The notes: generated by a model from the letters alone, not told the origin. A stretch of 37,731 bases of DNA from Clostridia bacterium (GCA_030154265.1 JASKKH010000017.1:1-37731); one strand, 5' to 3'. Numbered from the stretch's first letter, positions 1 to 8,457 are shown. Numbers and translations: made by a program.

Positions 1-108
1 ATTAGTTATTCTTCCTGTCCTGTGGCCTGGAAAACGTCCATGTCTGGTATGGGCGTTAGCCTCCCAGAGGGTAAAATGCTTACAACGCAAATAGCTCAAC
101 ATAAATAA
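1..108 (+). other. Unassigned left margin, possible tail of an upstream gene
   Basis: Frame 1 is open from the window edge to a TAA at 106-108 and would give a 35-residue C-terminal tail. I do not recognise the peptide, and frame 2 is also open to a TAG at 92-94, so neither frame is supported. In relatives the gene left of rpmE varies. Nothing else is visible before the rpmE promoter. Confidence 0.15.
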
Positions 109-111
109 ACT

Positions 112-141
112 TTGCACATAATGTGTTTTTCGTGTTATACT
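112..141 (+). promoter_or_regulatory. Sigma-A-type promoter of rpmE
   Basis: TTGCAC at 112-117 and TATACT at 136-141 are separated by 18 bases. Both hexamers are close to the housekeeping consensus. Transcription would start near 148, about 25 bases before the rpmE start codon, leaving a short leader that carries the GGAGGTG ribosome site at about 158-164. Confidence 0.7.
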
Positions 142-172
142 GAAATGAGATTCTTGCGGAGGTGAAAGATTC

Positions 173-373
173 ATGAAACCCGATATTCATCCTAAGTACG
201 ATAAATCCAAAATTATTTGTGCTTGTGGTAATGTTATTGAAACTCGCTCAACCAAAAAAGAAATTCGAGTGGAAATATGCTCCCAGTGTCATCCATTTTA
301 CACTGGTAACCGAAGCAGGGTGGTAGAGCGTGGTGGCCGCATTGAACGGTTCAGGAAAAAGTATGGGCGCTAA
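173..373 (+). CDS. rpmE: Large ribosomal subunit protein bL31, zinc-binding (C+) form
   Basis: This 66-residue protein is ribosomal protein L31, a component of the large subunit that bridges to the small subunit. It has the full set of four cysteines of the zinc-containing form: C16 and C18 (motif CACGN) and C36 and C39 (motif [10 protein letters not shown]). It is the zinc-dependent type that is often exchanged for a cysteine-free paralogue under zinc limitation in other Firmicutes. The ATG at 173 follows GGAGGTG with good spacing and a promoter lies just upstream. An intrinsic terminator follows ten bases after the stop, so it is probably mainly a single-gene transcript. Family identity is certain from the motifs and length. 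Confidence 0.97.
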   Translation: MKPDIHPKYDKSKIICACGNVIETRSTKKEIRVEICSQCHPFYTGNRSRVVERGGRIERFRKKYGR

Positions 374-380
374 AGTTAAG

Positions 381-406
381 AGGCGGAGCCGAGGGCTCTG
401 CTTTTT
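381..406 (+). terminator. Intrinsic terminator of rpmE
   Basis: GCGGAGCC (383-390) pairs with GGCTCTGC (394-401) around a GAG loop, eight base pairs with one G-T wobble. The stem can be lengthened by G382-T402 and A381-T403. The T tract is 402-406. It separates rpmE from the next gene and argues against placing the start of that gene upstream of it. Confidence 0.85.
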
Positions 407-431
407 CCTATGGGGGAAGTCTAAGGAAGCC

Positions 432-1295
432 GTGTATGGTGGGCAGGCAGTTATTGAGGGTGTTATGATGAGGGGGCCTCATAGGACTGCAGTAGCCATA
501 CGTCGGCCCAATGGTGAGATTTTTATTGAAAGTCAAGTAAATTGCAGTATAACAAATCGTTTTCCTGTTTTAAAATTGCCGTTACTTCGAGGGGTAGTGG
601 CATTATTTGAATCGCTGATTTTAGGTATACGATATCTAACATTTTCAGCAAATATAGCTATGGAAGAAGAAGAGGAAGATTTAAGCCTTAGAGATATTAT
701 TCTTACTGTGGTATTGGCGTTGGCTTTATCTATAGGTTTTTTTGTTCTACTTCCTGCTGGAGCAGCCATTCTAACCCGTAATCATTTATCAATACTATGG
801 CAAAACATAATTGAGGGGTTACTACGTATGCTCCTCTTTTTAGGATATGTCCTGATTATTGGTAGATTAAAGGACATTCAGCGAGTTTTCCAATACCATG
901 GTGCTGAGCATAAAGTTATTAATGCAGTTGAAGCGGGGGAAGATTTAACGGTAGAGAATGTACGCCCTTATTCTACATTACATCCTCGCTGTGGAACCAG
1001 CTTTCTATTATTAGTTATGATTCTTACTATAATAATCTTTTCTTTAGTAGGTGAAGGTGGGATTATTTGGAGGCTTTCCTCGAGATTAATATTGCTTCCA
1101 GTAGTTGCTGGTATAGCCTATGAACTTCTTAAATTTACTGATAAGTATCTGACATTACCTTTCGTTAAATTTATAGCAACTCCTGGGCTTTGGTTACAAA
1201 AAATTACCACACGTGAACCTGATGATAGTATGTTGGAAGTGGCTTTGTTGTCTTTGGCAGCTGCTCGGGGAGAAAATACTCCACCATCAGTATAG
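432..1295 (+). CDS. DUF1385 (YqhQ-like) polytopic membrane protein
   Basis: This is a DUF1385 family membrane protein, related to Bacillus YqhQ; no biochemical role is established that I can state. The conserved start of the family, YGGQAVIEGVMMRGP, begins right after the proposed GTG. About five hydrophobic segments follow, and the central motif FQYHGAEHK with a later HPRCGTSF gives a His/Cys-rich conserved core that looks metal-binding. The frame is open further upstream with ATGs at 330 and 363, but both lie inside rpmE and before its terminator. I therefore prefer GTG 432, with AAGGA at 423-427 and a G-rich stretch at 412-416. This gives 287 residues, close to the usual family length. The gene sits ahead of prfA, as in many clostridial genomes. 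Confidence 0.8.
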   Translation: MYGGQAVIEGVMMRGPHRTAVAIRRPNGEIFIESQVNCSITNRFPVLKLPLLRGVVALFESLILGIRYLTFSANIAMEEEEEDLSLRDIILTVVLALALSIGFFVLLPAGAAILTRNHLSILWQNIIEGLLRMLLFLGYVLIIGRLKDIQRVFQYHGAEHKVINAVEAGEDLTVENVRPYSTLHPRCGTSFLLLVMILTIIIFSLVGEGGIIWRLSSRLILLPVVAGIAYELLKFTDKYLTLPFVKFIATPGLWLQKITTREPDDSMLEVALLSLAAARGENTPPSV

Positions 1296-1377
1296 GGAAA
1301 ATATTCTAATTGATAAATTAATATTGTAACGCATATATAGCCCCAAAGAGCTTATTTGCGAAGAGAGGTAAGGTTAG

Positions 1378-2448
1378 TTGTTAGAAAAACTGGAACAGGT
1401 CAAAGCTAAATATGAAGAGCTGGGTCGTTTAATGAGCGATCCGGATGTAATTTCCAATCCAGCCCAGTTACAGAAACACGCTAGAGCTCACGCGGCTCTA
1501 GAAGAAATAGTTAGTACCTATGACCACTATCGTGAAGTCCTTAATGAGTTATCTGAGGATAAAAAAATGCTTGAGGAAGAAAAAGATCCTGAATTTAGTG
1601 AGCTCTTACAGACGGAAATAAAACGCCTGACGGAAGAAAAGGAACAACTAGAAAAGCGCTTAAAGGTTTTGCTTTTACCTAAGGATCCAAATGATGAAAA
1701 AAATATCATCATGGAGATTAGAGCAGGAGCTGGAGGGGACGAAGCAGCACTTTTTGCCGGGGATCTTTTTCGTATGTACCAGCGTTATGCTGAGAAAAAA
1801 CGCTGGAAGACGGAAATTATTAGCTCTCACCCTACAGAATTAGGGGGATTCAAAGAAATAATTTTCCTAATTGAAGGGCAGGGAGTTTACAGTCAACTTA
1901 AATTTGAAAGCGGGGTCCATCGGGTGCAGCGTATTCCTACCACTGAGTCCGGGGGAAGAATTCACACTTCGACAGCTACAGTTGCTGTTTTGCCTGAGGC
2001 TGAGGAAGTTGACATTGATATTAAACCCGATGATTTACGGATAGATATCTTTTGTTCCAGTGGTCCTGGTGGTCAGTCTGTAAATACTACCTATTCAGCA
2101 GTACGAATTACTCATTTGCCAACAGGGTTAGTTGTTAGCTGTCAAGATGAAAAGTCCCAGTTAAAAAATAAAGAAAAGGCCTTAAAAGTATTAAGGGCCC
2201 GACTTCTTGATATTGCCCAGGCTCAGCAGGAGGGTGAGATGGCTGAGAAGCGTCGTGCCCAAGTTGGAAGTGGAGATCGGAGTGAACGTATTAGGACATA
2301 TAACGTTCCTCAAAACAGGGTTACTGATCATCGGATTGGTCTTACTCTACATCATCTAGACCGGGTCCTTATGGGAGACCTTGATGAGATAATTGATGAA
2401 TTAATCACTACTGACCAAGCTGAGCGTTTAAAGAATATGGAGGCTTAA
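1378..2448 (+). CDS. prfA: Peptide chain release factor 1
   Basis: Release factor 1 reads UAA and UAG in the ribosomal A site and triggers peptide release. The GGQ catalytic motif is at residues 231-233 ([11 protein letters not shown]), and the stop-codon-reading tripeptide of the RF1 type (P-x-T) is P187-T188-T189 in [17 protein letters not shown]. Length 356 is standard. The N-terminal 110 residues form the usual helical, charged domain 1. Translation starts at TTG 1378, with GAGAGGTAAGG just upstream; no in-frame ATG is nearby. The gene that methylates the Gln of GGQ (prmC) begins one base after its stop, so the two are co-translated. Confidence 0.97.
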   Translation: MLEKLEQVKAKYEELGRLMSDPDVISNPAQLQKHARAHAALEEIVSTYDHYREVLNELSEDKKMLEEEKDPEFSELLQTEIKRLTEEKEQLEKRLKVLLLPKDPNDEKNIIMEIRAGAGGDEAALFAGDLFRMYQRYAEKKRWKTEIISSHPTELGGFKEIIFLIEGQGVYSQLKFESGVHRVQRIPTTESGGRIHTSTATVAVLPEAEEVDIDIKPDDLRIDIFCSSGPGGQSVNTTYSAVRITHLPTGLVVSCQDEKSQLKNKEKALKVLRARLLDIAQAQQEGEMAEKRRAQVGSGDRSERIRTYNVPQNRVTDHRIGLTLHHLDRVLMGDLDEIIDELITTDQAERLKNMEA

Positions 2449-2449
2449 G

Positions 2450-3316
2450 GTGACTCTGGAAGAAGCTTTACGTAAAGTAACCTATAAATTAAAGGAAGCA
2501 GCCATAGACCAACCGCGGTTAGAAGCGGAAATACTTTTAGCATGGGCTTCTAACTTAAGCCGTCCCCAACTTTTAGCTAGATTAGACGAAGAATTACCAG
2601 TATCGGTATCTCATAAGCTTTGGCAGGCAGTAGAACAAAGGGGAAACAGATACCCTTTGCAATATATTATTGGCAGACAGCAATTTATGTCTTTGGATTT
2701 TAGAGTTACTTCGGATGTTTTAATTCCCCGACAGGATACCGAAGTTGTAGTTGAGAACGTTTTAAAGTGTCTGAAATCGGAAGGCAATTATTGTATAGCC
2801 GATTGTGGCACCGGAAGCGGTGCCATTGCTTTAAGTTTAGCTTACTTTCTACCAAATTCTAACTTTTATGCTACTGACATTAATCCCTCTGCCTTGGCGG
2901 TGGCCCAACAAAATGCCCGGAACCTAGGGCTTGCCGATCGGGTTACTTTTGGCCGGGGTAATTTTTTATCTCCTTTTAAGAGTTTAAAGTTTGATGTTAT
3001 AGTTTCCAATCCTCCTTATATACCTACAGGTGAATTGGGAAATCTACCGAAAGAAGTTCAGGCTGAACCCTTAATAGCTTTAGATGGAGGACCTGATGGC
3101 TTAGCGGCTTACCGGGAAATTTTGCCTCAGGCGGCTGAAGCCCTGGTAGAGGGAGGACTTTTGGCAATGGAAATAGGTTATAATCAAGGCGCAGATGTTT
3201 TAAATCTAGCCAAAGCTATCGGTGCTTTTCGGGATATTAGGATTTTACCTGATTATGCTGGTCGTGATCGTTGTTTTTTAGCCTATAGGCATAGTAAGAA
3301 TAAAGTCAAAGGTTAA
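2450..3316 (+). CDS. prmC: Release factor glutamine N5-methyltransferase
   Basis: PrmC transfers a methyl group from S-adenosylmethionine to the glutamine of the GGQ motif of release factors, raising termination efficiency. The AdoMet-binding loop is D118-C-G-T-G-S-G124, and the substrate-glutamine motif NPPY is N187-P-P-Y190 (VSNPPYIP). The helical N-terminal domain precedes them. At 288 residues the length is normal. The GTG start at 2450 lies one base after the prfA stop, and its ribosome site GGAGG (2439-2443) lies inside the prfA end, so translation is coupled to that of its substrate. In Bacillus a spoIIR gene lies between this gene and ywlC; none is present here. Confidence 0.96.
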   Translation: MTLEEALRKVTYKLKEAAIDQPRLEAEILLAWASNLSRPQLLARLDEELPVSVSHKLWQAVEQRGNRYPLQYIIGRQQFMSLDFRVTSDVLIPRQDTEVVVENVLKCLKSEGNYCIADCGTGSGAIALSLAYFLPNSNFYATDINPSALAVAQQNARNLGLADRVTFGRGNFLSPFKSLKFDVIVSNPPYIPTGELGNLPKEVQAEPLIALDGGPDGLAAYREILPQAAEALVEGGLLAMEIGYNQGADVLNLAKAIGAFRDIRILPDYAGRDRCFLAYRHSKNKVKG

Positions 3317-3334
3317 TACATAGAGGTGAAATGG

Positions 3335-4405
3335 GTGTCTTTAGGCAAGCGGACTAAATACTTAAAGATAAATCCTCGGGTACCAGAAATTAATAAAATT
3401 CGCATGGCAGCTAAAATTTTAACCCGTGGTGGGGTAGTTGCTTTTCCGACAGAAACAGTTTATGGTCTAGGAGCTAATGCCCTTGATAGGAGGGCTGTCA
3501 GTCGAATTTTTCGAGCTAAGGGGCGACCAGCTGATAACCCACTCATTGTTCATGTCGCTAGCTTTAGAGATGTCAAGGAATTAGTAGCCTATTTACCTCC
3601 CAAAGCTAATTTGCTTATGAGGTATTTTTGGCCCGGCCCGCTGACATTAATTTTACCTCGGAGTGATATAGTACCGGATATTGTAACTGCCGGGCTGGAT
3701 ACAGTAGGAATCAGGATGCCTTCACATCCAATAGCCCGGGCATTAATCCGTGTATCACATTTGCCAATAGCTGCACCTAGTGCCAATATCTCCGGTCGTC
3801 CCAGTCCTACTACCGGCCATCATGTCTTAAAAGATTTACGAGGAAAAGTGGATGCTGTTGTTGATGGAGGTCCTTCAGTTGTAGGAGTGGAGTCTACGGT
3901 GTTGGATTTAACAAGTCCTGTGCCCACTATTTTAAGGCCAGGAGGTATAACCTATGAAGAGTTAAAGAAAATATTGGGTGATGTTGCTATTGACCCTGCT
4001 ATTTTAGGACAGGAAAATCTTCGACCTAAGGCACCAGGTATGAAATATAAACATTATGCTCCAAAGGGAGAAGTTTTTCTTATTGCTGGAGAATTAAGCA
4101 AGGTAGTAGTAAAAATACGTTCTTTAGTAAAGAATTTACAAGAAAAGGGGTTGCGTGTGGCTGTCCTTGCCACAGAAGAGACAGCAAATTTCTATAACTC
4201 CGAACCCCGTCCTGATTATTTAGAAGTTATCGGCAGCCGTCGTTCTCCGGCTACAATAGCAAGTAATCTTTTTGCAGCATTACGGAATTGCGATCGTAAA
4301 CATATTGATGCTATTCTAGCAGAAACTATTCCAGAAGAAGGTATAGGGTTAGCTGTTATGAATCGTTTGCGAAAATCTGCAGCTAACCGGATTATTAAGG
4401 CCTAA
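3335..4405 (+). CDS. tsaC: L-threonylcarbamoyladenylate synthase, Sua5 type
   Basis: This enzyme makes threonylcarbamoyl-AMP from threonine, bicarbonate and ATP, the first step of the t6A37 modification of ANN-decoding tRNAs. The YrdC-type core is at about residues 20-210, with PTETVYGLGANA, KGRPADNPLIVHV and, later, PSANISGRPSPT. A C-terminal Sua5 domain begins near PGMKYKHYAPKGEV, so it is the long two-domain form. The frame is open from GTG 3326, but GTG 3335 has GAGGTG at 3323-3328 with a six-base spacing, and I take it as the start (356 residues). It matches ywlC in the conserved Firmicutes cluster and is followed closely by mntP. Confidence 0.93.
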   Translation: MSLGKRTKYLKINPRVPEINKIRMAAKILTRGGVVAFPTETVYGLGANALDRRAVSRIFRAKGRPADNPLIVHVASFRDVKELVAYLPPKANLLMRYFWPGPLTLILPRSDIVPDIVTAGLDTVGIRMPSHPIARALIRVSHLPIAAPSANISGRPSPTTGHHVLKDLRGKVDAVVDGGPSVVGVESTVLDLTSPVPTILRPGGITYEELKKILGDVAIDPAILGQENLRPKAPGMKYKHYAPKGEVFLIAGELSKVVVKIRSLVKNLQEKGLRVAVLATEETANFYNSEPRPDYLEVIGSRRSPATIASNLFAALRNCDRKHIDAILAETIPEEGIGLAVMNRLRKSAANRIIKA

Positions 4406-4417
4406 CGAGGTGTTTTT

Positions 4418-5008
4418 ATGAAACCATTGGGGCTTATCTTAGTAGCATTGGCTTTAGGAACTGACGCTTTTTCTTTAGCTACCGGTCTGGCATTGGGAGG
4501 ATTTAGAGGCCGAAGGGTATGGCTTTTTATAGGTACAGTTGCGCTTTTACATATCATTATGCCTTTAATAGGTTTATATCTTGGTATGCTCCTGGGGTTG
4601 CTTCTTGGAAGAGTGGCTGGCATTATTGGGGCTATAGTTTTAGCTGTCATGGGGATTATGATGGTTTGGGAGGCTTTTAAATCATCAGATGAAGATGAAA
4701 AAGGTGGCTTGGTCGGGCAAATAGTTCGAATTATGCCTGGCGGTAGTGGTGTTATAAGTGGAATGACCGCTATTATACTTATGGCTGGCAGTGTTAGTCT
4801 TGATGCTTTAAGTGTTGGTTTTAGCTTAGGAGCTCTTAGTGTTAATGTGCCTCTAACGGTTGTTACCTTGGGCGTTATCGCAGGTTCAATGACGTTTTTA
4901 GGGTTTTTTATTGGGCGTCATTTAGGTGGTTACTTAGGTAATCGTGCGGAAATTGTTGGGGGACTAGTTCTGGTGGCTGTTGGCGTTAAAATGTTAGTGG
5001 GGGGTTAA
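4418..5008 (+). CDS. mntP: Manganese efflux pump MntP
   Basis: MntP exports Mn(II) across the cytoplasmic membrane. The protein has 196 residues and six hydrophobic segments in two homologous halves. Each half carries the family's acidic residue: D16 in ALGTDAFSLATGLALGG and D129 in GSVSLDALSVGFSLGAL. A short charged cytoplasmic loop (SSDEDEKGG) lies between the halves. The ATG at 4418 follows GAGGTG. It is the ywlD position of the conserved cluster. No yybP-ykoY manganese riboswitch is possible in the 12-base gap to the previous gene, so any Mn control must act elsewhere. Confidence 0.92.
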   Translation: MKPLGLILVALALGTDAFSLATGLALGGFRGRRVWLFIGTVALLHIIMPLIGLYLGMLLGLLLGRVAGIIGAIVLAVMGIMMVWEAFKSSDEDEKGGLVGQIVRIMPGGSGVISGMTAIILMAGSVSLDALSVGFSLGALSVNVPLTVVTLGVIAGSMTFLGFFIGRHLGGYLGNRAEIVGGLVLVAVGVKMLVGG

Positions 5009-5012
5009 TTGG

Positions 5013-5504
5013 ATGTCTAAGTTATTGTTTGTTTGCACCGGTAATACATGCCGTAGTAGTATGGCTGCGGCTATCGCTTCAGATATAGCCTCTAAGCGAG
5101 GTTTAAATATAGAAATTGCTTCGGCCGGTTTAGCGGCTATTGATGGTCTCCCGGCAACACCACAAGCTATAAAGGCTTTGGATAAAATGAATATAGATTT
5201 AAGTGGACACCAATCCCGAAGTTTAACAGAAAATATGATAAATGAGGCAGACTTAATTTTAACTATGACGGTTGGTCATAGAGATAGTATACTTAATAAA
5301 TATCCTTCTTCTAAAGATAAAACGTTTACCCTTAAAGAATATGTTAAAGAAGCAGAACCTCATGATGGGCAACAACCCGAAAAAGCTCAATTAGATATAC
5401 CTGATCCTTTTGGACAGCCTTTGGAGCTTTACCAGAATATTGCTGAGGAATTAACTGGTTTAATTAATCAGGTCTTTGATAAATATTTGGAAACCAAAAA
5501 TTAA
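5013..5504 (+). CDS. ywlE: Low-molecular-weight phosphatase, YwlE-like protein-arginine phosphatase
   Basis: The P-loop VCTGNTCRSS gives nucleophile C8 and R14, and the general-acid loop is D131-P132. Length 163 fits the low-molecular-weight phosphatase fold. The residue before the second Cys is Thr (T12, in CTGNTCR); in Bacillus YwlE the equivalent Thr selects phosphoarginine over phosphotyrosine. I therefore infer activity on protein phosphoarginine, which marks proteins for the Clp protease in Firmicutes. No McsB-like arginine kinase is in the window. The ATG at 5013 follows the mntP stop by four bases; its ribosome site is the G-rich end of mntP. Confidence 0.9.
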   Translation: MSKLLFVCTGNTCRSSMAAAIASDIASKRGLNIEIASAGLAAIDGLPATPQAIKALDKMNIDLSGHQSRSLTENMINEADLILTMTVGHRDSILNKYPSSKDKTFTLKEYVKEAEPHDGQQPEKAQLDIPDPFGQPLELYQNIAEELTGLINQVFDKYLETKN

Positions 5505-5543
5505 AGTTCTTGAAGGATTAAACTTTGAATATGGCGAATTGAC

Positions 5544-5581
5544 TTTAGATTATAAATATATGAGTTTAGATTATAAATATA
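5544..5581 (+). repeat. Two direct copies of a 17-base AT-rich sequence
   Basis: TTTAGATTATAAATATA occurs at 5544-5560 and again, identical, at 5565-5581 (period 21 bases). It lies in the ywlE-rpiB gap. A repeat of two helical turns on one DNA face could be a protein site, or it could be a slippage product. No clear promoter with correct spacing includes it. Confidence 0.6.
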
Positions 5582-5607
5582 TAAAGTTTATAGAGGTGGA
5601 AAGAGGA

Positions 5608-6060
5608 TTGCGTATTGCAATTGGCAGTGACCACGGGGGATTTCACCTAAAAAAAGCTATTAAAGAGTATTTAGACAAAGAAAATATTGTCTATGAGGAT
5701 TTTGGAACTTATAATTCTGAGTCGGTGGATTACCCCGATTATGCAGAAAAAGTAGCGATTGCGGTTGCTTCGGGAGAATACGATAAAGGAATTCTATGTT
5801 GTGGTACTGGTATTGGCGTAAGTATTGTTGCTAACAAAATACCTGGGATAAGGGCGGCTCTTTGCAATGATACCTTTTCAGCCAGGGCTGCTCGTGAACA
5901 CAATGATGCTAATATCTTAACTTTAGGAGAGCGTGTTATTGGGCCAGGTTTGGCAATTGATATTGTATCAACCTGGTTAAAAGCTGAATTTAGTGGTGGG
6001 CGCCATGCCCGTCGGGTTGAGAAAATTACTGCTATTGAAAAAAGGCAGTTAAATAAATAA
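5608..6060 (+). CDS. rpiB: Ribose-5-phosphate isomerase B / sugar-phosphate isomerase
   Basis: RpiB interconverts ribose 5-phosphate and ribulose 5-phosphate in the pentose phosphate pathway. The protein begins RIAIGSDHGG, with D8 and H9, has the active-site region GILCCGTGIGVS (C64, C65) and H98 in AREHNDAN, all conserved in the family. The reading frame is open 44 codons further upstream, but that part is the repeat-containing spacer. TTG 5608 with GAGGTGG at 5593-5599 and an eight-base gap gives exactly 150 residues, the usual family size. The gene is ywlF of the conserved cluster. Confidence 0.95.
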   Translation: MRIAIGSDHGGFHLKKAIKEYLDKENIVYEDFGTYNSESVDYPDYAEKVAIAVASGEYDKGILCCGTGIGVSIVANKIPGIRAALCNDTFSARAAREHNDANILTLGERVIGPGLAIDIVSTWLKAEFSGGRHARRVEKITAIEKRQLNK

Positions 6061-6107
6061 AATGTTCTAAAAGGCAGAGAGAGGTTAACCAAGAGAAGGT
6101 GGATTAA

Positions 6108-6662
6108 ATGCTCAGTCATGAAGAACTAACAGAGAAGGTTGAGCAAGCCACGACAGAACTTTTACATATTGCTCGTTTAGAGCCCGGCCAAATTTTGGTG
6201 GTAGGTTGCAGTACCAGCGAGATAGTAGGGGAAAAGATTGGTACTGCTTCTTCATTAGAACTAGGGAAGGCCGTAGTTACCGGGTTATTAACAGCTACGA
6301 ATAGGGCACAGGTGTATTTAGCGGCGCAATGTTGTGAACATTTAAACAGATCTTTAGTAATTGAGGCCGGGGCTGTAAGGCTTTATAACCTACCCGTAGT
6401 ACAAGTTGTTCCTACATATAAGGCAGGAGGTTCCCTGGCAACGGCCGCCTATAATGCATTGCACCGTCCACTACTTGTATCAAGTATCGAAGCCCATGCA
6501 GGGTTGGATATAGGTGATACCTTAATTGGTATGCATCTACGAAAAGTGGCCGTACCGGTGCGTTTAAAATTCAGAAAAATTGGCCTTGCAAATATAACAG
6601 CTGCTCGAACAAGATCACCTTTAATTGGTGGGGAGCGGGCAGTCTATACCGCAAGAAGCTGA
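6108..6662 (+). CDS. ywlG: YwlG / UPF0340 family protein
   Basis: A 184-residue member of the YwlG (TIGR01440, UPF0340) family. The function is not established. Recognisable family stretches are QILVVGCSTSEIVGEKIG near residue 30, QCCEHLNRSLVIE near residue 80, VVPTYKAGGSLATAAY, and SIEAHAGLDIGDTLIGMHLR. It is soluble, with no membrane segment. ATG 6108 has GAGAAGGTGG upstream. It sits between rpiB and glyA as in Bacillus, which suggests some link to the sugar-phosphate or one-carbon genes, but this is context only. Confidence 0.88.
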   Translation: MLSHEELTEKVEQATTELLHIARLEPGQILVVGCSTSEIVGEKIGTASSLELGKAVVTGLLTATNRAQVYLAAQCCEHLNRSLVIEAGAVRLYNLPVVQVVPTYKAGGSLATAAYNALHRPLLVSSIEAHAGLDIGDTLIGMHLRKVAVPVRLKFRKIGLANITAARTRSPLIGGERAVYTARS

Positions 6663-6709
6663 TTTAATAAAATAATAATCTTAAATTAATCTTGTGGGGG
6701 GAGATTCTT

Positions 6710-7960
6710 ATGGATTTTACCACAGTAGCCAAAGTTGATCCCGAAGTAGCAGAAGCGGTAAAAGGAGAGTTAAAACGTCAAAGGACTCACTTAGAGTTAA
6801 TTGCCTCCGAAAACTTTGTAAGTCCGGCTGTAATGGAAGCATACAGTTCTGTTTTAACCAACAAATATGCAGAAGGGTATCCGGGCAAAAGGTATTATGG
6901 CGGCTGCGAATGGGTCGATGTTGTTGAAAACCTGGCAATAGAACGGGCTAAAGCTGTTTTTGGGGCTGAACATGTCAATGTCCAGCCACATTCCGGTAGC
7001 CAGGCCAATGCTGCTATTTATTTGGCCATGCTCAAACCCGGGGATAAGGCTTTGGGGATGAGTCTAGCCCATGGTGGCCACCTGACTCATGGTGCGAAAG
7101 TAAGCTCTTCCGGGATTTTATACGATTTTGCTTTCTATGGGGTTGATAAAGAAACCGGTCGAATTGACTATGATGAAGTAGCAAAGATTGCTCGTGAAGT
7201 CAAACCAAAGATTATCGTTGCCGGAGCAAGTGCGTATCCAAGGGTCATAGATTTCGCTCGTTTCCGTGAGATTGCAGATGAAGTTGGAGCCCTATTGATG
7301 GTAGATATGGCTCATATTGCTGGCCTTGTGGCTGCAGGGCTTCATCCAAGTCCTATTCCTTATGCTCATTTTGTTACTACTACTACTCATAAGACCTTAA
7401 GAGGACCTCGTGGTGGTTTGATTTTTACTACCAACGAATATGCTAAAGCCATAGATAAGGCTGTTTTCCCTGGGCTTCAGGGTGGACCTTTGATGCATGT
7501 TATTGCTGCTAAGGCAGTGGCTTTAAAAGAAGCTATGCAGCCTGAATACAAGACTTATCAAGAACAAGTCGTACTTAATGCCCGCATTATGGCGGAAGAG
7601 CTTATGAAATATGGCTTTGATTTAGTATCTGGAGGTACTGATAACCACTTGATGCTTATTGATTTACGAAATAAAGGAATTACTGGACGTGATGCCGAAG
7701 ATATACTTGCATCTGTCCAGATTACTACAAATAAGAACGCAGTACCTTTTGATCCTCAAAAGCCTAATGTAACCAGTGGTGTTCGTTTAGGTACAGCAGC
7801 CCTTACCAGTAGAGGAATGGATGCCGAGGCTATGAAGCAGGTAGCTAAAGCTATTGACCTGGCCTTATCCTACGGTCCTGATGAGAAGAAACTGGAAGAG
7901 GCCAGGGGTATTGTAGCTGAACTTTGTGAACAATTTCCTCTTTATCCTGAATTGCCTTAA
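6710..7960 (+). CDS. glyA: Serine hydroxymethyltransferase
   Basis: GlyA converts serine and tetrahydrofolate into glycine and methylene-tetrahydrofolate, using pyridoxal phosphate. The cofactor lysine is K228 in [14 protein letters not shown]. Other hallmarks are [15 protein letters not shown], the [13 protein letters not shown] loop and [11 protein letters not shown]. The frame extends to TTG 6692, but ATG 6710 sits at the right distance from GGGGGGAG and gives 416 residues, matching the family. The methylene-tetrahydrofolate product feeds thymidylate synthesis, and the next gene (dCMP deaminase) supplies the dUMP side of that pathway. A modest hairpin follows. Confidence 0.97.
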   Translation: MDFTTVAKVDPEVAEAVKGELKRQRTHLELIASENFVSPAVMEAYSSVLTNKYAEGYPGKRYYGGCEWVDVVENLAIERAKAVFGAEHVNVQPHSGSQANAAIYLAMLKPGDKALGMSLAHGGHLTHGAKVSSSGILYDFAFYGVDKETGRIDYDEVAKIAREVKPKIIVAGASAYPRVIDFARFREIADEVGALLMVDMAHIAGLVAAGLHPSPIPYAHFVTTTTHKTLRGPRGGLIFTTNEYAKAIDKAVFPGLQGGPLMHVIAAKAVALKEAMQPEYKTYQEQVVLNARIMAEELMKYGFDLVSGGTDNHLMLIDLRNKGITGRDAEDILASVQITTNKNAVPFDPQKPNVTSGVRLGTAALTSRGMDAEAMKQVAKAIDLALSYGPDEKKLEEARGIVAELCEQFPLYPELP

Positions 7961-7965
7961 AAACC

Positions 7966-7997
7966 GGGCTCCCTTTTAAAGAGGGGGCCTTACTTTA
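7966..7997 (+). terminator. Probable weak terminator after glyA
   Basis: GGGCTCCC (7966-7973) pairs with GGGGGCCT (7983-7990) with two wobble pairs around a nine-base AT-rich loop. The tail TTACTTT is only partly T, so termination may be incomplete and allow read-through into comEB. Confidence 0.45.
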
Positions 7998-8016
7998 GGC
8001 TACCTTTTTAGATTAA

Positions 8017-8034
8017 GGGAGGGGGCTTACTATT
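8017..8034 (+). promoter_or_regulatory. Ribosome binding site deciding a non-standard ATT start
   Basis: GGGAGGGGG (8017-8025) is a strong ribosome site. Six bases later, in the dCMP deaminase frame, is ATT (8032-8034). An in-frame TAA at 8014-8016 closes the frame upstream, and the codons between it and ATT are GGG AGG GGG CTT ACT. No ATG, GTG or TTG is available at the N-terminus of the conserved domain. Confidence 0.65.
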
Positions 8035-8457
8035 AAAGATTGGGACACTTATTTTATTGATATTGCATTTGAAGTAGCAGAGCGAAGTACTTGTCCAAGA
8101 CGCAAGGTTGGGGCTGTCGTTGTCAAGGACCGGAGGATTAAAGGAACCGGCTACAATGGGAGTCCGGCAGGTATGCCTCATTGTATTGATGAGGGCTGTA
8201 TAATGGTAAATGGCCATTGTGTAAGAACTATCCATGCGGAGGTCAATGCCCTGTTGGAATGTTCTCCTGAAGAGCGAAAAGAAGCAACAATTTATGTTAC
8301 AGACCGGCCTTGTCCTGAATGTTCCAAATTAATTATTTCGTCCAAGGTAAAAAGAGTGGTATTTGCTCGGGATTATCCCTTAGAATATGATTGGCTGGCC
8401 GAAGCTCCATGGGTAGAGGTTATTCATTTACCAAGGAAAGAAAAGCTTAGCTCCTAA
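8032..8457 (+). CDS. comEB: dCMP deaminase (ComEB family) starting at ATT
   Basis: The product converts dCMP to dUMP, feeding dTMP synthesis. The protein (141 residues) begins IKDWDTYFIDIAFEVAERST, in line with the usual N-terminus of bacterial dCMP deaminases. The catalytic zinc site is H68-A-E70 with C94 and C97 (DRPCPECSK). A second Cys/His-rich loop (HCIDEGCIMVNGHC, 50-63) resembles the structural zinc site of the family. The first ordinary start in frame is ATG 8173, which would delete the first 47 conserved residues, so the ATT after GGGAGGGGG is the most likely start unless the base is a sequencing error. The stop overlaps the next open frame (TAATG at 8455-8459). Confidence 0.88.
   Translation: MKDWDTYFIDIAFEVAERSTCPRRKVGAVVVKDRRIKGTGYNGSPAGMPHCIDEGCIMVNGHCVRTIHAEVNALLECSPEERKEATIYVTDRPCPECSKLIISSKVKRVVFARDYPLEYDWLAEAPWVEVIHLPRKEKLSS

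Noticed and set aside
5539-5580. TTGACT with TATAAA in the ywlE-rpiB repeat as a promoter
   Set aside because: The spacings available (6 or 27 bases) are wrong for a sigma-A promoter.
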